64,000 nucleotides of DNA. Source: Aaosphaeria pasadenensis. Its lineage: Eukaryota; Ascomycota; Dothideomycetes; Pleosporales. Position 1 is the first letter of the stretch; each line of letters begins with the position of its first letter. Made by a program: the position numbers and the translations under genes. Location: contig JAKLMB010000015.1 in assembly GCA_022813625.1 (NCBI GenBank), forward strand, positions 496,001-560,000. Direction: 5' to 3'. The notes under the pieces are model-generated. The model was not told where the DNA came from, made no database searches, and saw nothing but the letters and a program-made list of their open reading frames with translations. Of the stretch, positions 34,394-44,899 are shown one piece after another.

Positions 34394-35582
34394 GTTTTTT
34401 GTAATTGTTGTTTGTTTTTGTTGTTCGTATTTCCAGAGCACGCCAGACTACGGAGTAGTTTCCACGTGGCTTGCTGTTCTCGAGTTCACGCTAGGGTGAG
34501 ACCCCTAATCCAGATGGGATAACACCGATTTGGGTGTGTTTGTGTCGAATGCGTATTAGATACAATCCAGCATCAGATCATCGAAGATCTGGATCTCGAA
34601 AAATAAGCAAGACTCGAGGACACGAGTATGGGTCCAATAAAAGTTCTGGGCAGCCTAGGGTAGTGTTAGGCTGCATCTACAGCCAGCCACGCCAGCCTCG
34701 CGCTTCGGAGCGCGCGTGGGCGTTTAAGCGAGAATCTTAGAAGGGCGGCCTTACCCGTAAATGTCTTTTCTTTTTACTTATTATTACAAGTAGATAGATA
34801 GACCCTTTCGAAAAGAATAGCATTTCAAGGGATACTTACAATTTATATGATAGTTTGTCTGGGCCTCGCCTGCAACAAAATCAAATCATTCGCCATTCAC
34901 ATGCCCCGGAACACATCAAGATTCTTCAATGGGACACGATCGCGTGGTCGATGCAAACTGTCATTGTAACCCCTTAGAAAAGTGACCAAGACGATCCCAA
35001 AAAGGCTCAGAGAACATGTGGCGCTGCTGTTACGTGACCGAATCCAGTTAACTAGAGGGATTAGAGGCGTTCTGTGTTTGCTCGATTCGCTCAAGTCTCT
35101 CGTACCATCTGCCGGAGGCGCCAATCGATGTGTTCGACCTAACAAAGGGCCAGGCACAGTTACTACCAAGACATCTAAATGCTTCTAGCGCCTGCTTTGC
35201 GACTCGCTGGATACTCTTGTCCCACGCATACTCGCACTGCATCTTAATCCACCATCCTTGCAATGAACCTAAACGAGGTCAAAGTAGAACTATTTCGCCT
35301 ATATAGGACTGTTAGGTAGAGTTAAACCACGTCACTTGTACATAGGGCGAATTTTTGGCGGGCGCAAAATGTACTATTGGCGCGGTGAGGCTGTTGGTCG
35401 AGAAGCGGACTCTGTTGCTTCAATAGATCGAATGCAGGAGGAAAATACATTCGCTCCTTTTGATGGAATATTAATTCATAACGTTTCGTTTCTCCTTCAC
35501 GTCCTGTAGTCTATCGTTAATCCACATTCCTTTGCAAAAAAAAAGTTCGTTCTTTGTACAGTCGGTCACTGTTCTGGTCACT
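34394..35582. other. Intergenic region
   Basis: Promoters of two divergent genes. A short minus-strand frame (35263-35048) has a protein-like look but no recognisable family. An A9 run lies at 35536-35544, just before the next gene. No RNA gene is seen. Confidence 0.4.
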
Positions 35583-36482
35583 ATGTTTCTATCTTACGCT
35601 CATTTCGGAATCGGTCCTGAGGGATTCGACCCATCACACTCCTTCTTTCGATCAAATTATGTCCCCACACTCGTTCTCGCGTCTATTCGAGCGATCATTG
35701 CCATATACTGTTTCACAACAATGATAGTGTGCTACAGCTGGCTCGCCAACAACCTAAGCACCAATAACCTTCAAGACGTAAACATCGATTCCTATACACT
35801 ATACATCGGCTCAGACGGCATCCACCAATCATTCAGCTTCTTCACCTACCTCACCTTCTGGTCCCTGGGCTTCTACTTCTCCTTCGCAAGCATGCACACC
35901 TTCTGCTATGCCATCAAAGGCCGAACCTGGCTACAAAGCTGGCCTCGCATCCTCCAACTCTTTCACTACTTCTACTACACCAGCATCACCTGCTTCCCCT
36001 TCCTCGTCACCATCGTCTTCTGGGGCACCATGTACAGTGGCCCATGGCCCAAAGGCCGCTTCGAACAATGGATCAACATCTCCGTCCACGGCCTCAACTC
36101 TCTCTTCGCCCTCACTGAGGTCGTCCTCCCAGCAACATCAACCTCCCCATGGTCACACCTATCCATCCTTCTCCTTGTCCTGTCGGCATACCTCGGTCTC
36201 GCGTACCTCACGCGTTTGACTCAAGGGTTTTACGTCTACGAGTGGATGAACCCTGCTCATGGAAACGCGAGCATCATCTTACATATCCTCGGGTACACAG
36301 TTGGTATCATTTCGATCTTCGTGATCGTCAAGGGTGCAATTTGGCTGAAGAGGTACTTGGCCGAGCGCAGTGGAAAGGATGTGACCTATAGGCAGAGTAG
36401 AATGGTTAGGCTGGATGATAGCGATAAACTGAATGTGAGGCGGAGGGCGATGTCCCAATGGGGCCGTGGTTCTTTTGTTTAA
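35583..36482 (+). CDS. AIG1/FAR-17a-like multi-pass membrane protein
   Basis: A single-exon gene of 299 residues from ATG 35583 (MFLSYAHFGIGPEG). About six membrane segments are visible. The core block TSITCFPFLVTIVFWGTMYS, followed by a conserved-looking ISVHGLNSLFALTEVVLP, resembles the FAR-17a/AIG1 (ADTRP) family, whose animal members are membrane threonine hydrolases of FAHFA lipids; the His in SVHGLN would match their conserved histidine. The C-terminal about 50 residues are basic and cytosolic. Assignment to the superfamily is moderately secure; the hydrolase role in fungi is unproven. Codon use from 35800 on is strongly C-rich at third positions. Confidence 0.7.
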   Translation: MFLSYAHFGIGPEGFDPSHSFFRSNYVPTLVLASIRAIIAIYCFTTMIVCYSWLANNLSTNNLQDVNIDSYTLYIGSDGIHQSFSFFTYLTFWSLGFYFSFASMHTFCYAIKGRTWLQSWPRILQLFHYFYYTSITCFPFLVTIVFWGTMYSGPWPKGRFEQWINISVHGLNSLFALTEVVLPATSTSPWSHLSILLLVLSAYLGLAYLTRLTQGFYVYEWMNPAHGNASIILHILGYTVGIISIFVIVKGAIWLKRYLAERSGKDVTYRQSRMVRLDDSDKLNVRRRAMSQWGRGSFV

Positions 36483-37254
36483 TTGTTTTTCTTCTAATGA
36501 GATGGAATGGGGGCTTAGAGTCATGATGGAGTTTTGGCGGATTATTTACTACGTATATACAAAGAATAATGTTAATAATTAATATCAACCATCGTAACGA
36601 AGTACCTGACAAATGTGACTATCTGTGAGGAATATTGTGCCCAGTTTTATTATTTTCGCTCCTTCGATTTGGCTCTGCTCAAACATGTCCCCATCGGTGG
36701 ACATTATTCCGGCTAGTGGGACTTTGAACAGACCCAGAGTCATTGCAAATGACAGCCTCTCTTCCCCGCGCGATTAAAGATGCAATCTCGTTCACATACC
36801 TGCACTACAAAATACTCAGTCCCCATAGTCGCGTCTCCTACCTTCAATCCCAACTCGTCTAGCACAAATATTTCTGCTTCGATCAACGAGCTCCTACCCA
36901 ACGCTCAACTGAAGAAGGTGGAAAGAAAGGCAGTGATGCCTATACGACCTGTGGAAGACAATGGGTTCTGTCAAATGCTACGTCGTAGTGTGAATAACGT
37001 TCACGAATAAGTTAAGCAGTAGTAGCCAAAGACTAGATCAATGCTTTTGGCTCTTACTCCATAGTGTTAAATGAATGAAAAGGGTATATTGACTGTCTAG
37101 TACGTGATATAACCTCGTATCACCAACTGCTCCTCTTCATCGTTTCTAGCTCCCCCAAATCCTGAACACCCTTCTAGTTGGTCTAACTCCTGGAAATCCC
37201 TCTATCGGTCAACTTCTGCTCGAACAATGATTCCCCCACGTCATCCCCCCGGGC
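36483..37254. other. Intergenic region, possible gene relic
   Basis: 3' flanks of two genes. A minus-strand stretch around 36900-36800 reads SLIEAEIFVLDELGLKVGDA between splice-like signals, but no complete gene can be built around it. Confidence 0.3.
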
Positions 37255-37440
37255 TCAGTTGTTCTTGCAAGCGTTGCATTGGAAGTGCAGGCATCGCGTA
37301 TGACCATTCCAACCACTCCAAGCTCCGCTGCATCGTTCCACGACCTTTGGATCGTGTACTACATTTTGGAATCCGCACTTGCAGCATTTCCAGCCGGGAC
37401 GCGCCCAGAGCACGCCAGGAACTTCGTTGAGGATGCCCAT
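37255..37440 (-). CDS. Small Cys-rich zinc-ribbon-like protein
   Basis: A frame of 61 residues from ATG 37440 (in-frame ATG at 37572 would add 44). After a short lead (MGILNEVPGVLW) the protein has WKCCKCGFQN, then a lone Cys, then HTRC and a final CNAC. The Cys/His spacing suggests one or two zinc sites, similar to small RanBP2-like or zinc-ribbon proteins that are common and poorly described in filamentous fungi. No signal peptide. An upstream exon is possible. Function unknown. Confidence 0.45.
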   Translation of the reverse strand: MGILNEVPGVLWARPGWKCCKCGFQNVVHDPKVVERCSGAWSGWNGHTRCLHFQCNACKNN

Positions 37441-38787
37441 GGTTTCGGTAGTGATGTCCTTGTTCAGTGATTGCTGCTTTGGTCTGGACAGATGTTCGTG
37501 TGATGTCTGTTTTCTGGGTGTGGAATGGATTGGTAACGGATTGTACTCCTCGCAAACGATTGCTCTTAGCAATGCAAAAAGTGGGTTTGATGTAGGCTTT
37601 TGCGTGCGAAGTCTCAGTATGATAGGTTTGATATTGGCAGTAATGGAATTGGTATTTGGAAATGAATTGTATTTTGGATATCTGAGAAGCTGTTGATTCC
37701 GAGTAAGTATCTAGAGATATCTCCTTATATACCCAGCTCTATCCCATGATGCAGACATAGTTGAGATGTTCGCCTCCTTCTAGAGTCATTCTTGGTGTTG
37801 ATGAATGTTTGTTACTCTGACACTACGATGCAGGAATGGTTGTACTCGACTCATCCACACGTGTCTGTAAACTCATCGTTTCCGCTAAAACGAACACTGC
37901 CATTGGAGGAGCAGCATCAAAAATGTAACATTCGCAGGACGTGACTGCGACTTGATGCCGGATCCCGCTGGACGCTGCACCGAGATCTGTGCGACGATGA
38001 TTAACTTGGTAGGGTACCATTGAAATAAATGAACCATAGACCTTACTCTGCTCTAAGCACTTGTATGTACCATTCATGTTTGTATGTATAGGCGTCAAGC
38101 AAATGAACTCTGACTGAATGTTACATCACAGGTCGAGTCCTTTGGAGTCTTTCTTTGTGAGTATCGACATCACGACGAAGACGACTAAACAGTCACACAA
38201 GTTCCAGGGTGTAGGCCCGGTTGAGAGCCAATCTTGAAGCAAGATACAGGAGAGCAGTTTCACATAGATTTTCTAAAAGTGAATTGATCTCTCTGCAGTA
38301 CGTTCTGATACACTAGCCCTCTTTCATGCACAGCCTCATTTCGGCAATCTCCACCTTTGAAATCTGCGCGCAACTCCCTAGCAGGCAATCCCCCAGCAGG
38401 AATTACAAACGTCATTTAAGATGGGCGAAAGAATATTAATGCAATGTTTCACCCTGCAGCAGTTATTTTAGAGTGCCAATGATGATGAAGTATTCGTTCA
38501 CCTTTCGTGGGGTCGGTGTTTACCAACACACGCTAAAGACATATGTCCCAAATCGGATTAGGTGGCCTTGGATTGTAAAGCTGGACTGGAGATGTTGAAC
38601 ATATTTAACTCCGCAGCCCCCAAAACGCGGATGTTGATGGGCATTCGGACTTTAAAGAATAATTATTTGGGGCGAAGCAGATTGAGATACATTATAAGAA
38701 GATGCATGAAGTCGTCTAAGAAATGCATCACAAGTTCAATATCTACAATCAGCACTTTCAAAGCAATATTCATCTGCTCAAGCAAAA
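37441..38787. other. Intergenic region
   Basis: About 1.3 kb with no convincing gene. The right end is the promoter of the secreted propeller protein and has a TATA-like TATAAGA at 38693-38699, about 90 bases before its start codon. Confidence 0.45.
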
Positions 38788-39762
38788 ATGCGAACCTTCT
38801 CACTTCAAATCTTGACCTCTTTGGTCTACATCTCAACCTCATTTGCGCACAATATCTCAAGCTCTCTGAGAACAGTGCATCAATTTCCAAACCCAACATG
38901 GATCGAAAATCTCTTTGCAACTTGCGATGGCTCGTTATTAGCGAGTATCATGGGCGCCGCTGAGCTCTATCAAGTCGACCCATTTGCGCCCTCGAACGGC
39001 ACAACCCTCCTCCACACATTTCCAGAAGCAACCGCTCTATTTGGCATTGCAGAGCTTAGCCGTGGCAACTATGCCGTCATCGCCAGCCTGTTCAATTCGA
39101 CATCTCTTTCGGGGACCAATTGGACTGTCTGGAGCGTGGAGCTACAACGAAACACCGCTGCGGAAGTCTCCAAAATTGCCGACGTACCAGATGCAGGATT
39201 CCTCAACGGAATGACGGCGTTGAACAACCACACACTTTTGATCGCGGACTCTGCAAATGGCACTGTCATCAAGCTTGACATCAGGAATGGAACATACGAA
39301 ACTGCCATCGACGACGCCAGCATGAAGATCCTCCCCGGTGCGCCGCTTCCGGTCGGCATCAACGGTCTCAAGCTCCACCGCGAATACCTATACTACACGA
39401 GTTCAACCCAGGGTAGCGTTAATCGCGTCAAGGTGGACAAGGAGGGTTATACATCCGGTCCCATCGAGACAATTTCCAATAGCACCACGCTTGTTGATGA
39501 GCTCGTTGTCGCTAGGGATGGTAGTGCGATCGTGGCCCGGCCATTGGGAAATGACGTCGCGAGATTCTGGCTCCACGGCACCTATGAGATCCTCGCTGGA
39601 GGTCTGAATTCCTCGGACGTTGCTGGTGCCGTCAGTGTCACGCTTGGAAGGACGAAGAAGGATAGAAATGTTGTTTATGTTTCTACAAATGGTGGTATCG
39701 CCGCGCCTGTGAATGGTACTTTCACTGAAGGAGGAAAGATTGTGGCGATTACGCTTCAATAG
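38788..39762 (+). CDS. Secreted SMP-30/gluconolactonase-like beta-propeller
   Basis: A single-exon gene of 324 residues. It begins with a signal peptide (MRTFSLQILTSLVYISTSFA) followed by NISSSLRTVHQFP. Repeating blade-like segments (WIENLFATCDGSLLAS, FLNGMTALNNHTLLIADS, PVGINGLKLHREYLYYTS, LVDELVVARDGSAIVA) are spaced as in six-bladed TolB/SMP-30-type propellers. Many N-glycosylation sequons fit secretion. Animal and bacterial relatives hydrolyse lactones using a bound metal, but fungal secreted members of this kind are mostly uncharacterised. No partner gene next to it suggests a pathway. Confidence 0.78.
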   Translation: MRTFSLQILTSLVYISTSFAHNISSSLRTVHQFPNPTWIENLFATCDGSLLASIMGAAELYQVDPFAPSNGTTLLHTFPEATALFGIAELSRGNYAVIASLFNSTSLSGTNWTVWSVELQRNTAAEVSKIADVPDAGFLNGMTALNNHTLLIADSANGTVIKLDIRNGTYETAIDDASMKILPGAPLPVGINGLKLHREYLYYTSSTQGSVNRVKVDKEGYTSGPIETISNSTTLVDELVVARDGSAIVARPLGNDVARFWLHGTYEILAGGLNSSDVAGAVSVTLGRTKKDRNVVYVSTNGGIAAPVNGTFTEGGKIVAITLQ

Positions 39763-40234
39763 GGATTATATCAATAGGGATTCGATGTATAATTAGAGTG
39801 TGTTGTTTAATAACTAAAGGCTTTTGAGATAGATGAGATAATCAAAATCATCAATACTAGTTCCTTGTTACTATTCAATATATATCACATCACACAAGTT
39901 GGTCATGTTGTCGAACTAGGATAAGGAAAGCATATCAGTATATGAACGAAAATACTTTGTCCTCACTCAGTGAAAAGAGCAGGAATACTGATCATTCTTG
40001 CACACAATAAAGTATACTGACGCCCAGAAGCCGTGTTGTTGGTGAAGGCGGCTAGTGCAGGTTGCTGTGCCGCAGACTCGCATCTCAACAATCACCTTTC
40101 CCACCACCACCCCGCGCACACACAGACTTCAAGACGTTCGGAGGAAACATCCAACGGGATCTCGTGGGGTACAAAAGCCATCTGCCTGTTCTCCCCTGTC
40201 TGGGTACTCCAGAAGATTGGTTCCCTACTAGAAG
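39763..40234. other. Intergenic region
   Basis: 3' flank of the propeller gene and promoter of the GHKL-like gene. Nothing else is seen. Confidence 0.45.
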
Positions 40235-43200
40235 ATGCATTCATCATTGTCTCTGCCTCAACAACAAACAATGGCTGCCTGGCAACGCGACAATCGGCCG
40301 CCACCCCAGCTCATTGATCTTGTTCTTGGTAATGAGGATGAAGAAGAGGAATATGATGACGAAGAATACGATTCCCTTGATGATCTGGAAACAACTAATG
40401 ATTTGGGGTCAATTGGAAAAAGTCGAAAAGTCCAGCTTAATCTCAAATCCGACTATGTGACAGGTTGGGGCTGCCGTGAAGCCTTTCGAGAGATATATCA
40501 AAACTGGTCTGAACTTTGTCTCTCGGTAGCCATAAGACTCTGCTAACAGATCTCAGGCGGGATGCCATCCTCCGATCGTCCAAGATCAAGGAGCGAGACT
40601 TTCGACCACAGTTGAGTGAGAGTAAACGAACAATCCTGGTTCAGGTTTTCCACCCTGTGTCCCAGAACCTACTGGGTTATATACGTTTCCAGTACGACAC
40701 CAAAGAGATGGGAACCTTAGAAATGACGAATTTCCATGCGAATCTGGAATTAGATCACTTATCCATCGGCTCGACCAGCAAGGCACACGACGCAGAACAG
40801 GCAGGTCAGCATGGAGAAGGAATGAAACTAGCCTGCCTAGTGTTCCGCCGTCATGGTTATGGTATTCGCATCCTGAGCTCAGGATTTACCTGGAATTTCT
40901 TATACGATAAGTTCAGATCGCTCAACTGCCACTTGAGTAGACTGGGGGTTGCCCATGAGGAGGCAAAAAGAGTTTCAAAGAATGTATCCACCGGGGTTCA
41001 ACGATCGGCTTGCCCTAATGGATACATGGATGTTAGTGTCAAGATTGGGTTCAAGTCGACTGGACGAGACCGCATGGGTGTCAAACGCAGCACAAACAAG
41101 ATTCCTCTTGCCAGCTTTCGGAACTGGATGGAGATTTCTCTCGATCTCCAAGCCCCTGGGTCCATCACACGTACTGTATGGGGTGATGTGTTGTTGGACG
41201 AAGCACAAAGCAACAAGCTATATCTTCGAGGCTTGCTCCTTCCTCACGGGAGCTCTGACGGAAGGCAACTTCGTTACGGATACAATTTCTTGAGAGGAGA
41301 GACCTCCCGAGACAGAACATCGCTCTTGAATACGACTGAGGAGTTCGATAATAGACGCCGAATATGGAGCGCTGCAATTGATGAAAACGGAGACTCTGCA
41401 TTGGTCACTTATACCAACTTGATCTTGCAGACCGAGCCAGAATATGCCGATTCCGCTGTTGCTGATGTGTGGACCAACATTGGCGAGAGACTCATGACCA
41501 AGGTCTGGCACCAGATGCTGAAGATGAATGTTGACGACGGCGGTCGCTCGGCATTCTATTATGATGCGCAAGAGTCGACTGAAGAGGTGAGTTGCTCATA
41601 ACTGCATATTACTTGCCGCTGACAAACGCAGCAAATACATGTCATAAGCCAAGATCTCAAGAAACGACCATATCCTTTGAAGAAGAATTTATGGCAACTG
41701 CTTCGCAGGTTCAAGCTCTGTCGTACTCCGGCGGAGGAGCAGCTGCACATCTTCTCGACCGTCCAAGCGATAGACCAGGTCCCAAAAACGGAGTTCGCCA
41801 CGCATCTTGATTGGATGCTCGATTGTTGTTTCAAGTCTCATCCCGCAACTGCTGGGATAGATTATGAGTTTGTGGATGCAGGAGATATCGATATCGACCT
41901 TAGTTACTGTGATTCCACATGGCGAATTCACAACAAATGGTTGACCTACGACAGTGCCCACACAGACGCATTCTGTGAAGAAAAGGCCCCAGCTGAAGAT
42001 GAGCCATTCTTCTGCGACCATGTCGTTCTCTGGCTGTGGGATCTCGTCATTTCAGGAATTATAGCCAAAGACAGCAATGGTGAAGTCGCCAAAAAGTATA
42101 GCTGGCTAAAAAGCATGGTTAGCTCTCGACTGGCACAGATGCCCAGGCTCATTCACTGCAAACGAACCTCCTTCAAAGGTGAATTAGAAGTCTCTTGGGA
42201 CTGTACATACTCGGAGAAAAACAAGGACAATCCGATCCGAGTGACGTTGCACACTGATGATTGCATGGGTGTGGATGAGAATTGCTGGGATCATCCATCA
42301 CAATATCTCTTCAGAGATGAAGAGCAGGGTAAGTTCTGCCTTGACCGTTATCGACTAAAGACTAATCAATTTTAAGATGAGAAGTGCGAATGTGTATCTC
42401 AGGTGTCGACCGTGTCCAGCACTAGCGTAACATTCACGAATCTAGACTCGAGTAAGAAGCAGTACGCGAAGGTATCTCTGGATCGCAATGGAGCTTTCTT
42501 TGGCCTTGTCCCTAAGTCGGTCAGTCCATACGCAGAAGATCTCATTAAGACTGAAGCAAGAGACACGGTCATTGATCCAAAACCATCTACATCAGTTGCA
42601 TTTGATTCATGCTGCGACTTGTCAGATGATAGCAGTGTCGGAGATTTCTCCATCTCCGACGAAGATGGTGAAATTGGTCAAGGAAACGACATGAATGCCA
42701 CAAATACCACGGCCCTCTCTGATAACCTGACCACTGCTACTACTACTGATGATGACGATGATGACGACAACAACAATGATGATATTCCGCATCGGGATTC
42801 GACGCGGACACTGTCTCCGTCCAAAAGGCTAAGCAAGACACAAGCAGCGTCATCCAGACCAGATCCTCCAAAGCAGGCTGTTGAAAGACGTGCAGAGCTT
42901 GAGATCGAAGGCCAACGCAATGCAAAAGCATTACTTCCACAGCAGAATGGTGTTCCTCAGAAAAACAGTCCTACTCCTGGTCAAAGCAAACAACGCACCG
43001 ACTCCAAGCGAAACAACCCAGTCTCTAATAATCCAGTCATTGAGCTCCAGAACGACGATCAATTGACTGAAATTAACGACGGCAATCAGATCGTCCACCA
43101 GGCTAACAATGGAAATCAAGAGTCTTCAATCTCCATCATCCGACAGGAGCCAACTATCTCCGGGCACGGAATCTACCGTGAGTATACCCTCTGTACCATC

Positions 43201-43513
43201 TTAGCTACACCTCAAACTAACCCTCACCACAGACATCAGCACCCCAGTCAGCCACCGCGACTTAAACTGGGAATCCGGCTTCCCAGGAACCCACGACTTC
43301 TTCCGCACCGCAAGCGACCCCAACACCTTCATCGCCAAACCCAAAACCCCCCCGTCATCCTCCACAACCACCACCACAACGACAACAATAACCACAACAA
43401 CCACCACAACCACATCAATAGCACCAGGCCCTCCCAATAGAAAACATCCCCGCTCGCCAAACAGCTCACCACACCAACCCCCAAATAAGCGGCCTAGAAC
43501 GCACCCCCCGTAG
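40235..43513 (+). CDS. Large nuclear protein with GHKL-like ATPase signature
   Basis: Five exons (40235-40506, 40557-41586, 41632-42328, 42377-43177, 43233-43513) give 1,026 residues. Intron 1 has a weak GTCTGA donor but restores QNWRDAI; the others are canonical. After an acidic N-terminus, residues 86-94 (EIYQNWRDA) look like the N-box of GHKL (Hsp90/MutL/histidine-kinase type) ATPases, and residues 175-181 (QHGEGMK) like the G2 lid motif. The G1 box is not clear. The middle has Cys/His-containing conserved-looking blocks (NKWLTYDSAH, FFCDHVVLWLWD). The C-terminal 350 residues are disordered: acidic, poly-Asp/Asn, poly-Thr, and end in a basic stretch (NKRPRTHPP) that fits a nuclear localisation signal. 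Start could also be ATG 40271. Function unknown. Confidence 0.75.
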
Positions 43514-44899
43514 ATCCCCCAGACTCACCCATTTCCCGGGGGCCGGATATTCACATGTTCGTATGTACCCCCCCAAGAACTGCGAAACATCCGCGGCTCC
43601 ACCACGCCCAGAGCCCTACCACACTTCCAACGTGCATCCCAGCGACGATCCTGTCTCCAGCCAATCAGTTACTGGGGAAAGGGAAAGAGAATGTGCATAT
43701 ACGACAGTGGGCGTGTATGATGTCGTCGGGTGAGGTTTTGGTGTAGGATTTGTTCCTTTTCCCCGAGGGCTGCGAGTAGAGTTTTGACACGGGGTGTCTG
43801 GGGATGTGGCGTCAAGCTGCTGCGCAATTGGAATGGGCGTTGTGGGTGTGAAGGTGGACGAACGGATGGGGTTTATGTTGGGTATGTGTGTTTGGTTTGT
43901 GCCTCATTGCGTCAATGTGAGGAGGGAGCGTGTGCACATGAGCATGTACCACTAGTAAATTACAATAACCTTGTGAAAAATTGAAACTGAGATCGAGGGT
44001 GTACCGGCTTCTCGTGTGAAGTTAGTTCGATAAGGACAAGTAGAGTAAGACGGAAGTCATGTATCTTTGTCAGTCCTGTGCTCGGTGTGTAGACGATTAG
44101 CGACGACATCAATGTGTAGTACGCAGACGTATACGTGGAATTAGAAGATGTTTTCACAATCGTACATTTGATGGATAGTTCATCATAACCATCGGTCCCA
44201 TCACTCCCACCTCTTCCTCCAAAACAACCAAAAAAACCCTAAAATTCATCCAATGCACCCTCTTCCAACACTCACTCATACCTCCACACAATATCCCCCT
44301 CCCCCCAACACCACACGCATGCCCCAACCGATACATCCAAGAAGCAACTCACAAGCTCTTCCTTACCCATCAGCGCAAAGGAGACGAGAGACGGTTCAAA
44401 CCTAGTGTTTCGGGGAATATCTGCTGTGACAACCGCATAGCTACCACATCTACGCTATTAAGTTATTATGTACGAAAGTCATCCAGACGAAAAGTCGGGG
44501 AAGTGTGGACGTACATCACACCCATCCCCCGTACATAAAAGCATACACTTATAAACGACTGTCCTATCGTAAAAGCCTTGACTTCTCTATCAACGCTGAT
44601 TGATAAGATTTCTCTCAATTCGATCTCTTTATACTTCTTTTCTCAAGGGAAGCAGTTGGTTTTATTTACTATTTTTGTATTGCTGTATTATCTTTATATA
44701 TGTTTTACTATGTTGTTGTGTATGTTACTTATATCGTAACCCATGTACATGTCTGTGTGTACTGTCTGTCTCAAACGGGGCGGATGCCTTCCAACCCCCT
44801 AAACCCATACTCATTCCCAAAAAGAAGGAACATCTGAACTAAATTAAAATCATAAGGAGCGCATTTCGTGGTATACCCATCATCAAGTCATCATAAAAA
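43514..44899. other. Convergent intergenic region
   Basis: 3' flanks of two converging genes, with C-rich stretches (44200-44330) and AT-rich stretches (44580-44740). Short frames look random; no RNA gene is seen. Confidence 0.45.

Noticed and set aside
35048..35263. Minus-strand frame MQGWWIKMQCEYAWDK, 71 residues
   Set aside because: Protein-like in places but no recognisable family, no clear upstream or downstream exon, and a stop just upstream; not enough to call a gene.
37823..38098. Minus-strand frame of 91 residues
   Set aside because: No recognisable motif or neighbouring exon.
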